64,000 bases of DNA, taken from assembly GCA_902795135.1 (NCBI GenBank), contig CADBJW010000008.1, positions 1 through 64,000 on the forward strand, read 5' to 3'. The DNA comes from an uncultured Eubacteriales bacterium (GTDB taxonomy: Bacteria > Bacillota > Clostridia > Peptostreptococcales > Anaerovoracaceae). The notes under the pieces are model-generated. The model was not told the origin of the DNA. It ran no database searches and saw nothing but the letters and a program-made list of their open reading frames with translations. Below, piece by piece: positions 16,921 to 24,548 of the stretch; the stretch's first letter is position 1, and each line of letters opens with the position of its first letter. The position numbers and the translations under genes are program-made.

Positions 16921-16943
16921 GCACAATTGCATGAAGTTTCAAA

Positions 16944-16976
16944 GACCGGTCTGTTATAAAATGGGCCGGTTTTTTT
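16944..16976 (+). terminator. Intrinsic terminator after flavodoxin
   Basis: ACCGG-type stem (16945-16952 with about 16963-16970), then a run of T to 16976. Confidence 0.75.
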
Positions 16977-16992
16977 ATTGACGGTTCTCTCG

Positions 16993-17021
16993 TTGACATT
17001 ACAACCACCACTCGATACAAT
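16993..17021 (+). promoter_or_regulatory. Sigma-70-type promoter of the small-protein cluster
   Basis: TTGACA (16993-16998), 17-bp spacer, TACAAT (17016-17021). It is placed 30 bp upstream of the DUF1653 gene. Confidence 0.7.
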
Positions 17022-17051
17022 TTAAATAGAATATTATGTAGGGCGTTTAAA

Positions 17052-17333
17052 ATGATAAGATTCAAACCAGGTGACATTGTCCAGCATTTTAAGCGTGAAA
17101 CGTTGGACCCGGAAGCCTTTGCAGAAAATAAATATGTATATCGCATCATTGGAATCGCGACTCATAGTGAGACTGGTGAGCCGATGATGGTGTATCAGCC
17201 TTTGTATGGAGACAAAGGTATGTATGTCAGACCTTTGGAAATGTTTCTGAGTGAGGTGGATCACGAGAAATATCCACAGATCCGGCAGAAGTTTCGGTTT
17301 GAAAAAATTGACGAGGGGGAGATGTCAAAATGA
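17052..17333 (+). CDS. DUF1653 family protein
   Basis: 93 residues. The pattern FKPGDIVQHFK ... YVYRIIGIATH..TGEPMMVYQPLYGD ... YVRPLEMFLSEV is that of DUF1653, a small beta-rich domain of unknown function. No signal peptide; probably cytosolic. The ribosome binding site is weak (GTAGGG). It heads a run of small genes, and its stop overlaps the next start by 4 bp. Confidence 0.85.
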   Translation: MIRFKPGDIVQHFKRETLDPEAFAENKYVYRIIGIATHSETGEPMMVYQPLYGDKGMYVRPLEMFLSEVDHEKYPQIRQKFRFEKIDEGEMSK

Positions 17334-17620
17334 AAAAGCGAATCGTGCAAATTTGCTGCGTGTTGGCTGTGATTGTCATTGCGCTTCTGGCAGCACCGGG
17401 AATTGATACAAGCCGGATAACGGGTATGGTTTCCGGTAGCGAGACACAGGAAAATGTGGACGATATGACCGTTTTCAAAACGAAAAGTGGGAACTGTTAT
17501 CACGTAGACGGATGCAGTTATCTTCGCAGGAGTAGCATAGAAACTACGTACGGAGAGGCAAAGGCAGAAGGATTGGAACCATGTTCCAGATGCAATCCGG
17601 ATCGGTGGATTAATTATTAA
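17330..17620 (+). CDS. Small exported or membrane-anchored protein with C...CxxC zinc-type motif
   Basis: 96 residues. An N-terminal hydrophobic helix (residues 5-22) suggests a membrane anchor or uncleaved signal. The C-terminal domain has YHVDGCSYL ... EPCSRCNP, the histidine/three-cysteine pattern also found at the ends of some secreted nucleases and Ada-like zinc modules. ATG overlaps the DUF1653 stop (ATGA), so translation is coupled. Function unknown; the motif may bind zinc at the outer face of the membrane. Confidence 0.75.
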   Translation: MKKRIVQICCVLAVIVIALLAAPGIDTSRITGMVSGSETQENVDDMTVFKTKSGNCYHVDGCSYLRRSSIETTYGEAKAEGLEPCSRCNPDRWINY

Positions 17621-17644
17621 TTGGAACAACAGGAGGTATGTGAT

Positions 17645-17842
17645 ATGGCAACAGTAGATGAGTTGGTTGAACGGTACAAGACGGATCCGGAACTCCAAAA
17701 GGAAGTGCAGGACATCCTGGCGGACGGCAAGGTTACGATCAAAGAATTCAGAGCCTTTGCGAAGAAGCATGACGTTGATGTTTCGATAAAGGATCTGCCA
17801 AAATACATGGCCCAGGCGAAGAAACTGGGATTTATCAAGTAA
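17645..17842 (+). CDS. Hypothetical small helical protein
   Basis: 65 residues, strongly helical and charged (VDELVERYKTDPELQKEV...), with no cysteines, signal or membrane segment. The start at 17645 is fixed by AGGAGG at 17630-17635. It lies 24 bp after the previous stop and 3 bp before the next start, within the small-protein operon. Not recognised; the fold could be a three-helix bundle. Confidence 0.65.
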   Translation: MATVDELVERYKTDPELQKEVQDILADGKVTIKEFRAFAKKHDVDVSIKDLPKYMAQAKKLGFIK

Positions 17843-17845
17843 GCT

Positions 17846-18034
17846 ATGAATAAGAATAAGTGGATTGTATTAGTGACGATCGTGGTGCTTTTGGTTGGGG
17901 TCACTGCGGCTTTTGCGTATGGTAAAACGAACGCTGAGCAGAAGAATGGTCAGAGTTATTTTGATTCGTTGAATGAGTACGACTGGTCAAAAACCTGTCC
18001 GGGAGCATCGTGCAGGAATCACAACGAAGAATAA
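17846..18034 (+). CDS. Hypothetical small secreted or membrane-anchored protein with CPGASC
   Basis: 62 residues: one N-terminal membrane/signal helix (residues 6-24, ending AFA) and a short polar tail containing CPGASC near the C-terminus. The vicinal-type cysteine pair would face outside. The start is 3 bp after the previous stop. No family recognised. Confidence 0.6.
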   Translation: MNKNKWIVLVTIVVLLVGVTAAFAYGKTNAEQKNGQSYFDSLNEYDWSKTCPGASCRNHNEE

Positions 18035-18066
18035 TCATGTTACGAATGCGCATATTTTTCGGAATT

Positions 18067-18101
18067 CAGGAACTGCAAAACGCAGTTCCTGCGATGTTTT
18101 T
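18067..18101 (+). terminator. Intrinsic terminator in the small-protein cluster
   Basis: Perfect 10-bp stem CAGGAACTGC (18067-18076) with GCAGTTCCTG (18082-18091), loop AAAAC, T run near 18097-18101. It separates the first four small genes from the next two. Confidence 0.85.
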
Positions 18102-18169
18102 AAAAGGGAAAAGAGGGTATCATGGAGTCACAAGAAGAGAATAATAGCCGATAAAGGAGGTATTGGGAT

Positions 18170-18472
18170 ATGTATCAGAATCATTCAAGAACCGTGGCAA
18201 TCGTGTCATACATCACGTGGATCGGATGGCTCGTCGCGTTCCTGATCAGAGATAAAAGCGACCAGTTTGTTGCACATCATCTGAATCAGGCGCTGCTGAT
18301 CAATCTGCTGAAGATCGCAGGTGGACTTTGTGCGATGCTGCCGCGCATAGGAGACTCGATTTCCACCGTCGTAGGAATCGCAGCATTCATCCTCATAATT
18401 ATTGGAATTTACCGGGCAGCGCATTGGAGGACCGAGCCGCTGCCAATCATTGGGGGAATTCGATTAATGTAG
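18170..18472 (+). CDS. Small membrane protein (DUF4870/Tic20-like)
   Basis: 100 residues with three hydrophobic segments: SRTVAIVSYITWIGWLVAFLI, residues about 42-58 and 65-84. A DKSDQFVAHHLNQAL motif follows the first segment and matches the FVxHHxxQAL pattern of Tic20/DUF4870-type proteins. RBS AAAGGAGGT at about 18153-18161. Function unknown. Confidence 0.75.
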   Translation: MYQNHSRTVAIVSYITWIGWLVAFLIRDKSDQFVAHHLNQALLINLLKIAGGLCAMLPRIGDSISTVVGIAAFILIIIGIYRAAHWRTEPLPIIGGIRLM

Positions 18473-18488
18473 CAAGGAGGGAAAATCC

Positions 18489-18656
18489 ATGAGCAAAGAC
18501 AATAACACAGGGAAAAACCTTCTTGGCGTTGGCGCAGCAATGGCCTTTTGCGGAGCAACGCTGTATGCAGTAGGGAAAACGCTGAAGTTTCTCTTTCGGG
18601 ATGTAGACCCGGATCAGGCCGAGAAGGAGGAAAAGGACGAAACACCAAAACAATAA
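18489..18656 (+). CDS. Hypothetical 55-residue membrane protein
   Basis: Short gene: ATG 18489, stop 18654-18656, with AAGGAGGG 9 bp upstream. One hydrophobic segment (residues 11-28, LLGVGAAMAFCGATLYAVG) is followed by a charged Asp/Glu/Lys tail. It lies 16 bp after the DUF4870-like gene and before a terminator, so the two form a small operon. Not recognised. Confidence 0.6.
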   Translation: MSKDNNTGKNLLGVGAAMAFCGATLYAVGKTLKFLFRDVDPDQAEKEEKDETPKQ

Positions 18657-18666
18657 TACGAGAAGA

Positions 18667-18716
18667 AACAGCATCGCAACACCAGGTTCCGCCAGCGGGC
18701 CAGCGGTGCTGTTTTT
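18667..18716 (+). terminator. Intrinsic terminator
   Basis: AACAGCA (18667-18673) pairs with TGCTGTT (18707-18713); internal GC-rich stem; T tract to 18716. Confidence 0.7.
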
Positions 18717-18791
18717 ATCTGGGCGGAATTTTTTTGTTGCGGACATTCGTAGAGGAATAGCGTATACTATCTATAATGGGAGAACGGAATA

Positions 18792-19271
18792 ATGAACGAG
18801 ATAAGCTTCACGATTAAGCGGTTTGAGGAACTGAATACCAAAGAATTGTATGAATTTCTGTGTGCCAGAGCGGATGTGTTCACGACGGAAGAGGAGATTA
18901 TGTATCCGGATGCAGATGGACTGGATTACGACGCGATCCATGTTTTTACCATGGGCGAGGACGGGCGCGTGAAAGCCTATTTACGGATGTTCCCAAAGGC
19001 CGACGAGCCAGGGACTTTGCAGATGGGCCGCATTCTTACCGTAGAACGGGGAAAGGGTCTTGGGATCCGTCTGATGGAGGCGGCGATGGACTATGCCGAA
19101 GGGGAATTGGACGTTCACGAATTTCACATGAACTCCCAGGAACATGCAGCAGGATTTTACGAAAAGCTGGGATTCCAACGGACTTCTGAGGTCTTTATTG
19201 AAGCGGGAATTCCACATGTTGAAATGAGGAAACATGGACATCATTCAATCAATCAAGGAAAAACTAAATGA
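18792..19271 (+). CDS. GNAT family N-acetyltransferase (ElaA-like)
   Basis: 159 residues. The N-terminal block FEELNTKELYEFLCARADVF is typical of ElaA-type acetyltransferases; the acetyl-CoA loop region is GRILTVERGKGLGIRLM. Cytosolic, substrate unknown. The start lies about 14 bp after a TATAAT at 18772-18777, so the mRNA leader is very short, with only GAGAACGGA as a weak ribosome site. The 3' end overlaps the next gene by 38 bp, so the pair is cotranscribed. Confidence 0.88.
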   Translation: MNEISFTIKRFEELNTKELYEFLCARADVFTTEEEIMYPDADGLDYDAIHVFTMGEDGRVKAYLRMFPKADEPGTLQMGRILTVERGKGLGIRLMEAAMDYAEGELDVHEFHMNSQEHAAGFYEKLGFQRTSEVFIEAGIPHVEMRKHGHHSINQGKTK

Positions 19272-20001
19272 AATCGAGCGGACGGAAAACGTCCATATTA
19301 TAATGGCCGTGGAGTCGGGCAGCCGGTCCTGGGGATTTGAGTCTCCGGACAGCGACTACGATGTGCGGTTCATATATGTCAGAAAAACAGAAGACTATCT
19401 TAAGCTCGTACCGGTTCGGGACGTTATCGAGTGGCAGCTGGATGATGTCTACGATATTAGCGGTTGGGATTTGAAGAAAGCGCTGCTGCTTTTGTCCGAA
19501 TCCAATCCAACCATGCACGAGTGGTGCAAGTCGCCAATCGTGTACAAAGAAAGCCAGCTGGCGCAGCCGTTGCGGGAGTTGACGCGCGAATGCTTCTTGC
19601 CGAAAAAGCTTTTGTATCACTATGTGAGCATGGCGGAAAACAACTACCGCACCCATTTGACTGGTGAGAAGGTACGTCTCAAAAAGTATTTCTACGCACT
19701 GCGGCCGGTTCTGGCAGCTCACTGGGTCGTTGAGGATCAGAGCGCTCCGCCGATGCTGTTTGAAGATCTGGTGGACGCGAAACTGCCGCCGGAGCTTTTG
19801 CCAATCGTGCAAAAGCTTCTGAAGCAGAAACGGCAGACGTCGGAGCTAGGAAGCGGGGAGCACATTCCGGAGCTGGATGCGTATATTCATGGAGAAATCG
19901 AAATCTTAAAGCAACTGGCGGCACAGCAGGAAAACCGCAAGAACGATTGGGCAAAACTGGATGCCTTTTTCCAGAGTGCCGTGCTGGAATCCGGTCAGTA
20001 A
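19234..20001 (+). CDS. Predicted nucleotidyltransferase (YcgL/COG3541-like)
   Basis: 255 residues. The nucleotidyltransferase signature GSRSWG...SDYDVRFIY is at residues 31-49, with the two metal-binding aspartates in SDYD. The rest is helical, as in COG3541 proteins. The start at 19234 overlaps the acetyltransferase gene by 38 bp. A later start would remove the start of the nucleotide-binding fold, so the overlap is probably real. The target of nucleotidyl transfer is unknown. Confidence 0.85.
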   Translation: MDIIQSIKEKLNEIERTENVHIIMAVESGSRSWGFESPDSDYDVRFIYVRKTEDYLKLVPVRDVIEWQLDDVYDISGWDLKKALLLLSESNPTMHEWCKSPIVYKESQLAQPLRELTRECFLPKKLLYHYVSMAENNYRTHLTGEKVRLKKYFYALRPVLAAHWVVEDQSAPPMLFEDLVDAKLPPELLPIVQKLLKQKRQTSELGSGEHIPELDAYIHGEIEILKQLAAQQENRKNDWAKLDAFFQSAVLESGQ

Positions 20002-20014
20002 TAGGAGAAGAGAG

Positions 20015-20161
20015 ATGAAAAAAGAGGTGCCTTTGAGGGTGACGGTTGCCCTGATTCCGCTGGCGATGGCGTTGTGCGCATTGGGCGTTTATCGCGGGGA
20101 AGTGGCAATTGTCTTGAACAAAGCCATCAACATCTGTTTGGAGTGTATCGGCCTTGGATAA
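20015..20161 (+). CDS. CD1871A-type small CXXC membrane protein
   Basis: 48 residues: one membrane helix (about residues 9-25) followed by a short tail with CLEC near the C-terminus. This is the layout of the short CXXC proteins annotated as CD1871A family, which sit next to NapH-like ferredoxins and thioredoxin-like lipoproteins. ATG 20015 follows AGGAGAAGAG. The stop overlaps the next start. The CXXC is likely extracytoplasmic and may exchange disulfides with the TlpA-like protein encoded at 21035; that role is inference. Confidence 0.75.
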   Translation: MKKEVPLRVTVALIPLAMALCALGVYRGEVAIVLNKAINICLECIGLG

Positions 20162-21038
20162 GAGAAAGCTCGTTCAGGCAGGCTGGGGAATCCTGACCAA
20201 TGCGTATGTGAAAGGATTTTTGCCAGGTGCTCCGGTGTTGTATCAGGGACCACTAAAGCAATTCTGCGTACCGGGACTGAACTGCTATTCCTGTCCGGGA
20301 GCACTGGGATCCTGTCCCATCGGGTCCATGCAGGCTGTTTTTGATGCCCGGGAGCGGGGGATCGCCGCCTATGTGATCGGATATCTGGCGACGATCGGAC
20401 TGTTTGTCGGCCGGTTCATCTGTGGGTGGCTGTGTGTCTTCGGACTGATCCAGGAATTGCTTTACAAAATCCCGACGCCGAAACTGGAAATTCCGCAGAA
20501 GATCGACCAGCCTTTGCGGTATTTGAAATATGCGATATTGTTGGTATTGGTCTTTGCATTGCCGTTTTTTTACCGGAGCCAGTTTGGAGCAGGAGAACCC
20601 TTCTTTTGTAAATATGTATGTCCGGTCGGGACGTTGGAAGGCGGGATTCCGCTGGTGCTGCTGGACAGTACCCTGCGCAGCGTGCTGGGATGGCTGTTTC
20701 GATGGAAGTTCTTCCTGCTGGTACTGTGCATCCTATCATCCATCTTTGTGTACCGGCCTTTCTGCAAATTTCTCTGCCCACTGGGTGCTTTTTATGGGCT
20801 GTTTCAAAAGATCAGTTTGATTCGGATGCGCGTGGATAAAGGAAAATGTGTGGGCTGCGGTCATTGCGCTGCGGCGTGCAAGATGAAGGTGGATCCGTGC
20901 CACAACCCCAACAGCAATGAATGCATTCGATGCCGGGAGTGCGTGAAGGCGTGTCCGGTGCATGCACTGTCTATGGGCATTGGAAATAAAGAAATGAAAA
21001 GGGAACAGGAAATCGCAGAAAAGGAGATTATAGTATGA
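20154..21038 (+). CDS. NapH-like membrane 4Fe-4S ferredoxin
   Basis: 294 residues. About four membrane segments carry paired cysteine motifs typical of the NapH/CcoG-like group (CGWLC, CKYVCPVG, CKFLCPLG), plus an N-terminal CVPGLNCYSCPGALGSCP. A C-terminal double 4Fe-4S domain follows (CVGCGHCAAAC and CIRCRECVKACP). It is likely to carry electrons across the membrane. The start is a TTG at 20154 overlapping the upstream stop; no ATG fits the conserved N-terminus. It overlaps the next gene by 4 bp. Partners inferred: the small CXXC protein and the TlpA-like lipoprotein. Confidence 0.88.
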   Translation: MDKRKLVQAGWGILTNAYVKGFLPGAPVLYQGPLKQFCVPGLNCYSCPGALGSCPIGSMQAVFDARERGIAAYVIGYLATIGLFVGRFICGWLCVFGLIQELLYKIPTPKLEIPQKIDQPLRYLKYAILLVLVFALPFFYRSQFGAGEPFFCKYVCPVGTLEGGIPLVLLDSTLRSVLGWLFRWKFFLLVLCILSSIFVYRPFCKFLCPLGAFYGLFQKISLIRMRVDKGKCVGCGHCAAACKMKVDPCHNPNSNECIRCRECVKACPVHALSMGIGNKEMKREQEIAEKEIIV

Positions 21039-21592
21039 AGAAGTTAAAAATGTTGACCGTGTTTTTACTGATGCTGGCCATGGCCTTTGCCTTTGCAGGC
21101 TGCGGAGACAGCGGTGAAGCAGGTGACGATAGTGTCGAAATCAGCGGAGATGGTGCCGCCACCGGTGTGCTCAGTTTTGAAACGACCGATTTGGATGGAA
21201 ACGCGGTAAATTCGGAGGAACTCTTCGCGGGCAATGAGCTTACGATGGTCAATATCTGGGGCACCTTCTGCGGGCCTTGCATCGATGAGATGCCGGAACT
21301 GGAAGAACTACATCAGAAGTATGAGAAGGATGGCGTGGCCATTGTCGGCCTGGTGATCGACGTACCGGAGGGCGATGACAGCCTGCTGCAGGACGCCAAG
21401 GACATCATTGCAGATACGGGTGTGACTTATATGAGCATGCGCGCGTGGGACGGCTGCGATTCGGAATTATCCGTGTCAGCGGTTCCAATGACTTATTTTG
21501 TTGATCGCGAGGGGAACATCGTCGGGGAACCGATCGTTGGAGCGGATCCGGAAGGATACAGCGCGGCGATTGATGATTATCTGAATCAGTAA
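21035..21592 (+). CDS. TlpA-like thioredoxin-fold lipoprotein
   Basis: 185 residues. Lipoprotein signal with Cys23 (FAGC), an acidic linker, then a TlpA/ResA-type thioredoxin domain. The active site is WGTFCGPC (Cys79 and Cys82), and the cis-proline loop SAVPMTYFVD is intact. A further cysteine lies in WDGCDSE. It is extracytoplasmic and membrane anchored. It overlaps the ferredoxin gene by 4 bp, so electrons may pass from ferredoxin to this thioredoxin for reduction of exported disulfides or sulfoxides. The substrate is not shown by the sequence. Confidence 0.9.
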   Translation: MKKLKMLTVFLLMLAMAFAFAGCGDSGEAGDDSVEISGDGAATGVLSFETTDLDGNAVNSEELFAGNELTMVNIWGTFCGPCIDEMPELEELHQKYEKDGVAIVGLVIDVPEGDDSLLQDAKDIIADTGVTYMSMRAWDGCDSELSVSAVPMTYFVDREGNIVGEPIVGADPEGYSAAIDDYLNQ

Positions 21593-21625
21593 CCCCATAT
21601 TTGTATCAGAATCTGTGGGTTTTTA
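21591..21625 (+). terminator. Probable terminator after the redox cassette
   Basis: AACCC (21591-21595) with GGGTT (21617-21621), then T residues. The stem is short, so this is weak. Confidence 0.45.
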
Positions 21626-21678
21626 ACAACAAAAAACATACTGTTAAATAAATATTTGTATTTTCGCACAAAAAAATC

Positions 21679-21707
21679 TTGACAAGGATGTTAGCTAAGG
21701 GTAAGAT
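21679..21707 (+). promoter_or_regulatory. Promoter of the lysine-riboswitch transcript
   Basis: TTGACA (21679-21684), 17-bp spacer, TAAGAT (21702-21707). Transcription would begin just before the aptamer. Confidence 0.75.
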
Positions 21708-21713
21708 AGCCTC

Positions 21714-21963
21714 ATTGAGATAGAGGATGCGTTATGTCATCAGTAGCCATATCAAGGCGATGCAGTGCCGATATGGTGAAAGGGGCAGGCGCCGAAGCGG
21801 AGAATCCCTGCATGGAGAATTCTGCTGGGCGGGCAAAATAAGATTTGTCTGACTGTCGCAAAGAGAGAAAGAATTTGCGGAGAGCTATCCTGAGGCATAG
21901 TTTTTTTTGTGCGGTTATGCGCAAAGGCTGACAGGTGGCGACTTCGAATAGTCGTCCTTTTTA
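21714..21963 (+). promoter_or_regulatory. Lysine riboswitch with terminator
   Basis: The aptamer (about 21714-21896) shows the conserved lysine-box segments: ATAGAGGATGCG, AGTAGCC, GGTGAAAGGGGCAGGCGCCGAAG, TGCTGGGC, and the closing GAGAGCTATCCTGAGG. A terminator follows: CGACT (21939-21943) with AGTCG (21950-21954), extended by a few weaker pairs, and a T tract to 21963. High lysine should stop transcription before the NhaC-type gene. This explains the 425 bp between the redox cassette and that gene. Confidence 0.92.
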
Positions 21964-22017
21964 TTTGGGAAAGCAGCATATCTCAAAACAATTACTATTT
22001 TCATGAAGGAGGAAAAA

Positions 22018-23544
22018 ATGTCAGAAGCGAATGTTTCTAGAGGGCGTATGCCCAGTAAGATTGCTGCGGCAATCCCAATTGTAGTACTGTTGGTCATCAT
22101 GATTACCAACTACGTTTTAGGGTGGGGACAGGATCCTCACATTCCAGTGCTCATTGCTTGTACGGTTGCAATGATTATAGGAAAGATTTATGGGTTTTCC
22201 TATAAGGCAATGCTGACCGGAGCATTGGCAGCAGTAAGTCAGTCTTTGGAGGCCATCATCATCATCCTTTGCGTTGGATGTCTGATTGGATCCTTCGAAT
22301 GGAGCGGTGCTATCCCGGCCGTTGTTTATTACGGCTTAAAGTGCATTGCGCCGGGTATGTTCCTGCCGCTGGCTTGCATTCTTTGTTCCATCGTTGGAAT
22401 CGCTCTGGGTTCAGCCTGGACCGTAACCGCGACCCTGGGCATTGCGTTTATGTCCATCGGAGCAACCATGGGTTTGAATCCGGCACTCGTTGCAGGTATG
22501 ATTCTTTCCGGCGCCTGCACAGGAGACAAGCTGTCGCCGCTGTCCGACTCCACAAATCTGGCAGCAGGTACTGCACAAACAGGCCTGTTTGACCACGTTC
22601 GGGCAATGATGACGACCACGCTGCCGTCACTGTGCATAGCCATTATTATATACGCGGTCATCAGCATCAAAGCATCCGGAAGCTATGATCCGGAAGTTGC
22701 CAATGGCCTTTCGAATGCAATTCTCGAACACTATGATTTCATGAATCCGGTACTGCTGATTCCGTTCATCGCCATTTTCGTAGTTGCACTTCTGAAGGTT
22801 CCGGCTCTGCCGGGAATCCTGCTTCTGTCCGGACTTGGCGGACTGTTTGCAGTAATTTTCCAGCATGCATCGGCAACGGATCTGATTACCATGTGGCACT
22901 ATGGATACGAAGCAGAGACAGGCAATGAACTTTGCGACAATCTGCTGAACAAAGGCGGCATGGACAGCATGCTTTGGACCAACAATCTGGTTATTATCGC
23001 CGTTGGATTTGGCGGCATCTTGCAGACAATTCGTGCGGTCGAATCGATTCTGGGAGGATTGATCCACAGAGTTCGTACGGTATTCCAGCTGGTACTGTGC
23101 ACGATTATTACAGGTATGTTTTGTATCACGACCATGTGCGACCAGTACCTGGGTCTGATTATTCCGGCAGCAATGTACAAGGATAAGTATGATGAAATGG
23201 GTCTTGGCAGAAACATGCTGTCCAGAACCATGGAAGACGGCGGAACCCTTTGGTCACCACTGGTTCCATGGTCATCCTGCGGTGCTTACCACTCCAGCAT
23301 TCTGGGTGTCAGCACGCTGGCATATCTGCCGTTCTGTTTCATGAATCTGATTAACCCGATTTTCGCATTGGTTACAAGTGCGATGAACCTGAACATTTTC
23401 TGGGCAGATGGAAGCAGGACTGGATTTTCCGGTAAGCTCCGAAAGGGAACGCCTGCAGGTGCTCCGGACGATGCCCATGAGAAGGCAATGAAGGCCCTCG
23501 CGGAGATTCGCGGCGAGGATGCTGGTGAAGCTTCCGAAGAATAA
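22018..23544 (+). CDS. NhaC-family antiporter, probable lysine transporter
   Basis: 508 residues, polytopic inner-membrane protein of the NhaC Na+/H+ antiporter family; typical blocks are SAWTVTATLGIAF, LSGACTGDKLSPLSDS and ITGMFCITTMCDQ. ATG 22018 follows AAGGAGGA. It sits directly behind a lysine riboswitch. NhaC-family members with lysine riboswitches are known as lysine transporters (LysW type) in Firmicutes, so lysine uptake is more likely than pure sodium export. Transport direction is inferred from the regulation. Confidence 0.9.
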   Translation: MSEANVSRGRMPSKIAAAIPIVVLLVIMITNYVLGWGQDPHIPVLIACTVAMIIGKIYGFSYKAMLTGALAAVSQSLEAIIIILCVGCLIGSFEWSGAIPAVVYYGLKCIAPGMFLPLACILCSIVGIALGSAWTVTATLGIAFMSIGATMGLNPALVAGMILSGACTGDKLSPLSDSTNLAAGTAQTGLFDHVRAMMTTTLPSLCIAIIIYAVISIKASGSYDPEVANGLSNAILEHYDFMNPVLLIPFIAIFVVALLKVPALPGILLLSGLGGLFAVIFQHASATDLITMWHYGYEAETGNELCDNLLNKGGMDSMLWTNNLVIIAVGFGGILQTIRAVESILGGLIHRVRTVFQLVLCTIITGMFCITTMCDQYLGLIIPAAMYKDKYDEMGLGRNMLSRTMEDGGTLWSPLVPWSSCGAYHSSILGVSTLAYLPFCFMNLINPIFALVTSAMNLNIFWADGSRTGFSGKLRKGTPAGAPDDAHEKAMKALAEIRGEDAGEASEE

Positions 23545-23555
23545 GGTGAGAAGGT

Positions 23556-23957
23556 ATGGAATATAGAGGAATCGTAAAAACACACGCAAGGTGGCTGATC
23601 GTATTGTTTCTGATCCTGGCAGCGCTGATGCTTTGGCGGACGATCGCAACTGGAAAATGGATTTACATACCGATGATCGTCATCGTCATCCTGGCTTGTT
23701 TCTTTAGGCGGGAGCATATCGTGTCCAAGGAAGGCGTAGAAATCAGGAACATACTTTTTGGAAAAATCTTTTCCAGAGATATTTGGAACTGGAATGAGGT
23801 TTCTTCGATGGAAGCCAACTACGAAAAAGCAGCACCAAATGTGCAATTGCTGATTTCCAGAGACATCGTGATCCGGGCTTTTGTCTTTACCCGACAGGAT
23901 GCACGCGGCGTGTTTTCTCTGGCCCGTAAAATGAATCCAAAAATTCAACTGGATTAG
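23556..23957 (+). CDS. Small membrane protein with PH-like domain
   Basis: 133 residues: two adjacent membrane helices (about residues 13-28 and 35-49) and a C-terminal beta-rich part (EHIVSKEGVEIRNILFG...) resembling bacterial PH-like (bPH) domains. Start 11 bp after the transporter stop, with GTGAGAAGG as ribosome site. Function unknown; cotranscription with the lysine transporter is possible. Confidence 0.65.
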   Translation: MEYRGIVKTHARWLIVLFLILAALMLWRTIATGKWIYIPMIVIVILACFFRREHIVSKEGVEIRNILFGKIFSRDIWNWNEVSSMEANYEKAAPNVQLLISRDIVIRAFVFTRQDARGVFSLARKMNPKIQLD

Positions 23958-23990
23958 CGGTAATTTGATGGGTAATAGAAAGACTTCGTG

Positions 23991-24009
23991 TGTTATAATA
24001 GGAACACTA
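23991..24009 (+). promoter_or_regulatory. Extended -10 promoter giving a near-leaderless mRNA
   Basis: TG-T-TATAAT at 23991-23999 is followed only 9 bp later by ATG 24009. No Shine-Dalgarno sequence fits between them; the expected start point lies at 24006 or so. Confidence 0.6.
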
Positions 24010-24542
24010 TGAGATTCATAATTGCAAATGGATTCGGAATTTTGTCGACGCTGTGCTTCATTATTTCGTTTCAAGTAAAATCAAATAAGGGATTGTATAT
24101 CATACAGTGCATTGCCAATGTGTTTTACGGGACCCAGTTTTATCTGCTCCGGGCCTACGGCGGTCTGTTTAATATGGGGATGCAGATTTTCCGAAACCTG
24201 CTTCTCTGTAAGATCGACGATTGGAAATGGCTGCAGTGGAAGGGCATGGCGCCAGTGCTTTGTTTACCAAGTCTCGTGTACATGATCTTCACATGGAACG
24301 GGCTGTTGGATCTGCTTCCGTTCATTGCAATGGTTGCTGGAACCTTTGGATATTGGACGAATAATGCTAAGATACTCCGCCTGTCGGAACTGGTCTGTAT
24401 AGCACCGGCCTGGATGATTTACGATTTTGTCTCAAAAGCCTATGGCGGTGTGTTGAATGAACTGGTAATCCTGGGATCCGTCGTTTTCTCCATTATACGA
24501 TTCGGATGGAAAGGGCTGGACGATCCAAGCTTTAAGAAATAA
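24009..24542 (+). CDS. YgjV-like inner membrane protein
   Basis: 177 residues with five or so hydrophobic segments. The N-terminal FGILSTLCFIISFQVKSNKGL and the NVFYGTQFYLLRAYGG block match the YgjV family of unknown function. The start at 24009 lies within 10 bp of an extended -10 box and has no ribosome binding site, so translation is probably leaderless. It is followed by a near-perfect 34-bp inverted repeat. Confidence 0.8.
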   Translation: MRFIIANGFGILSTLCFIISFQVKSNKGLYIIQCIANVFYGTQFYLLRAYGGLFNMGMQIFRNLLLCKIDDWKWLQWKGMAPVLCLPSLVYMIFTWNGLLDLLPFIAMVAGTFGYWTNNAKILRLSELVCIAPAWMIYDFVSKAYGGVLNELVILGSVVFSIIRFGWKGLDDPSFKK

Positions 24543-24548
24543 ACCCTA

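Noticed and set aside
18122..18154. Ten-codon open frame (MESQEENNSR) just before the DUF4870-like gene
   Set aside because: AGAGGG lies upstream, but the peptide is too short and featureless to call a leader peptide without expression data.
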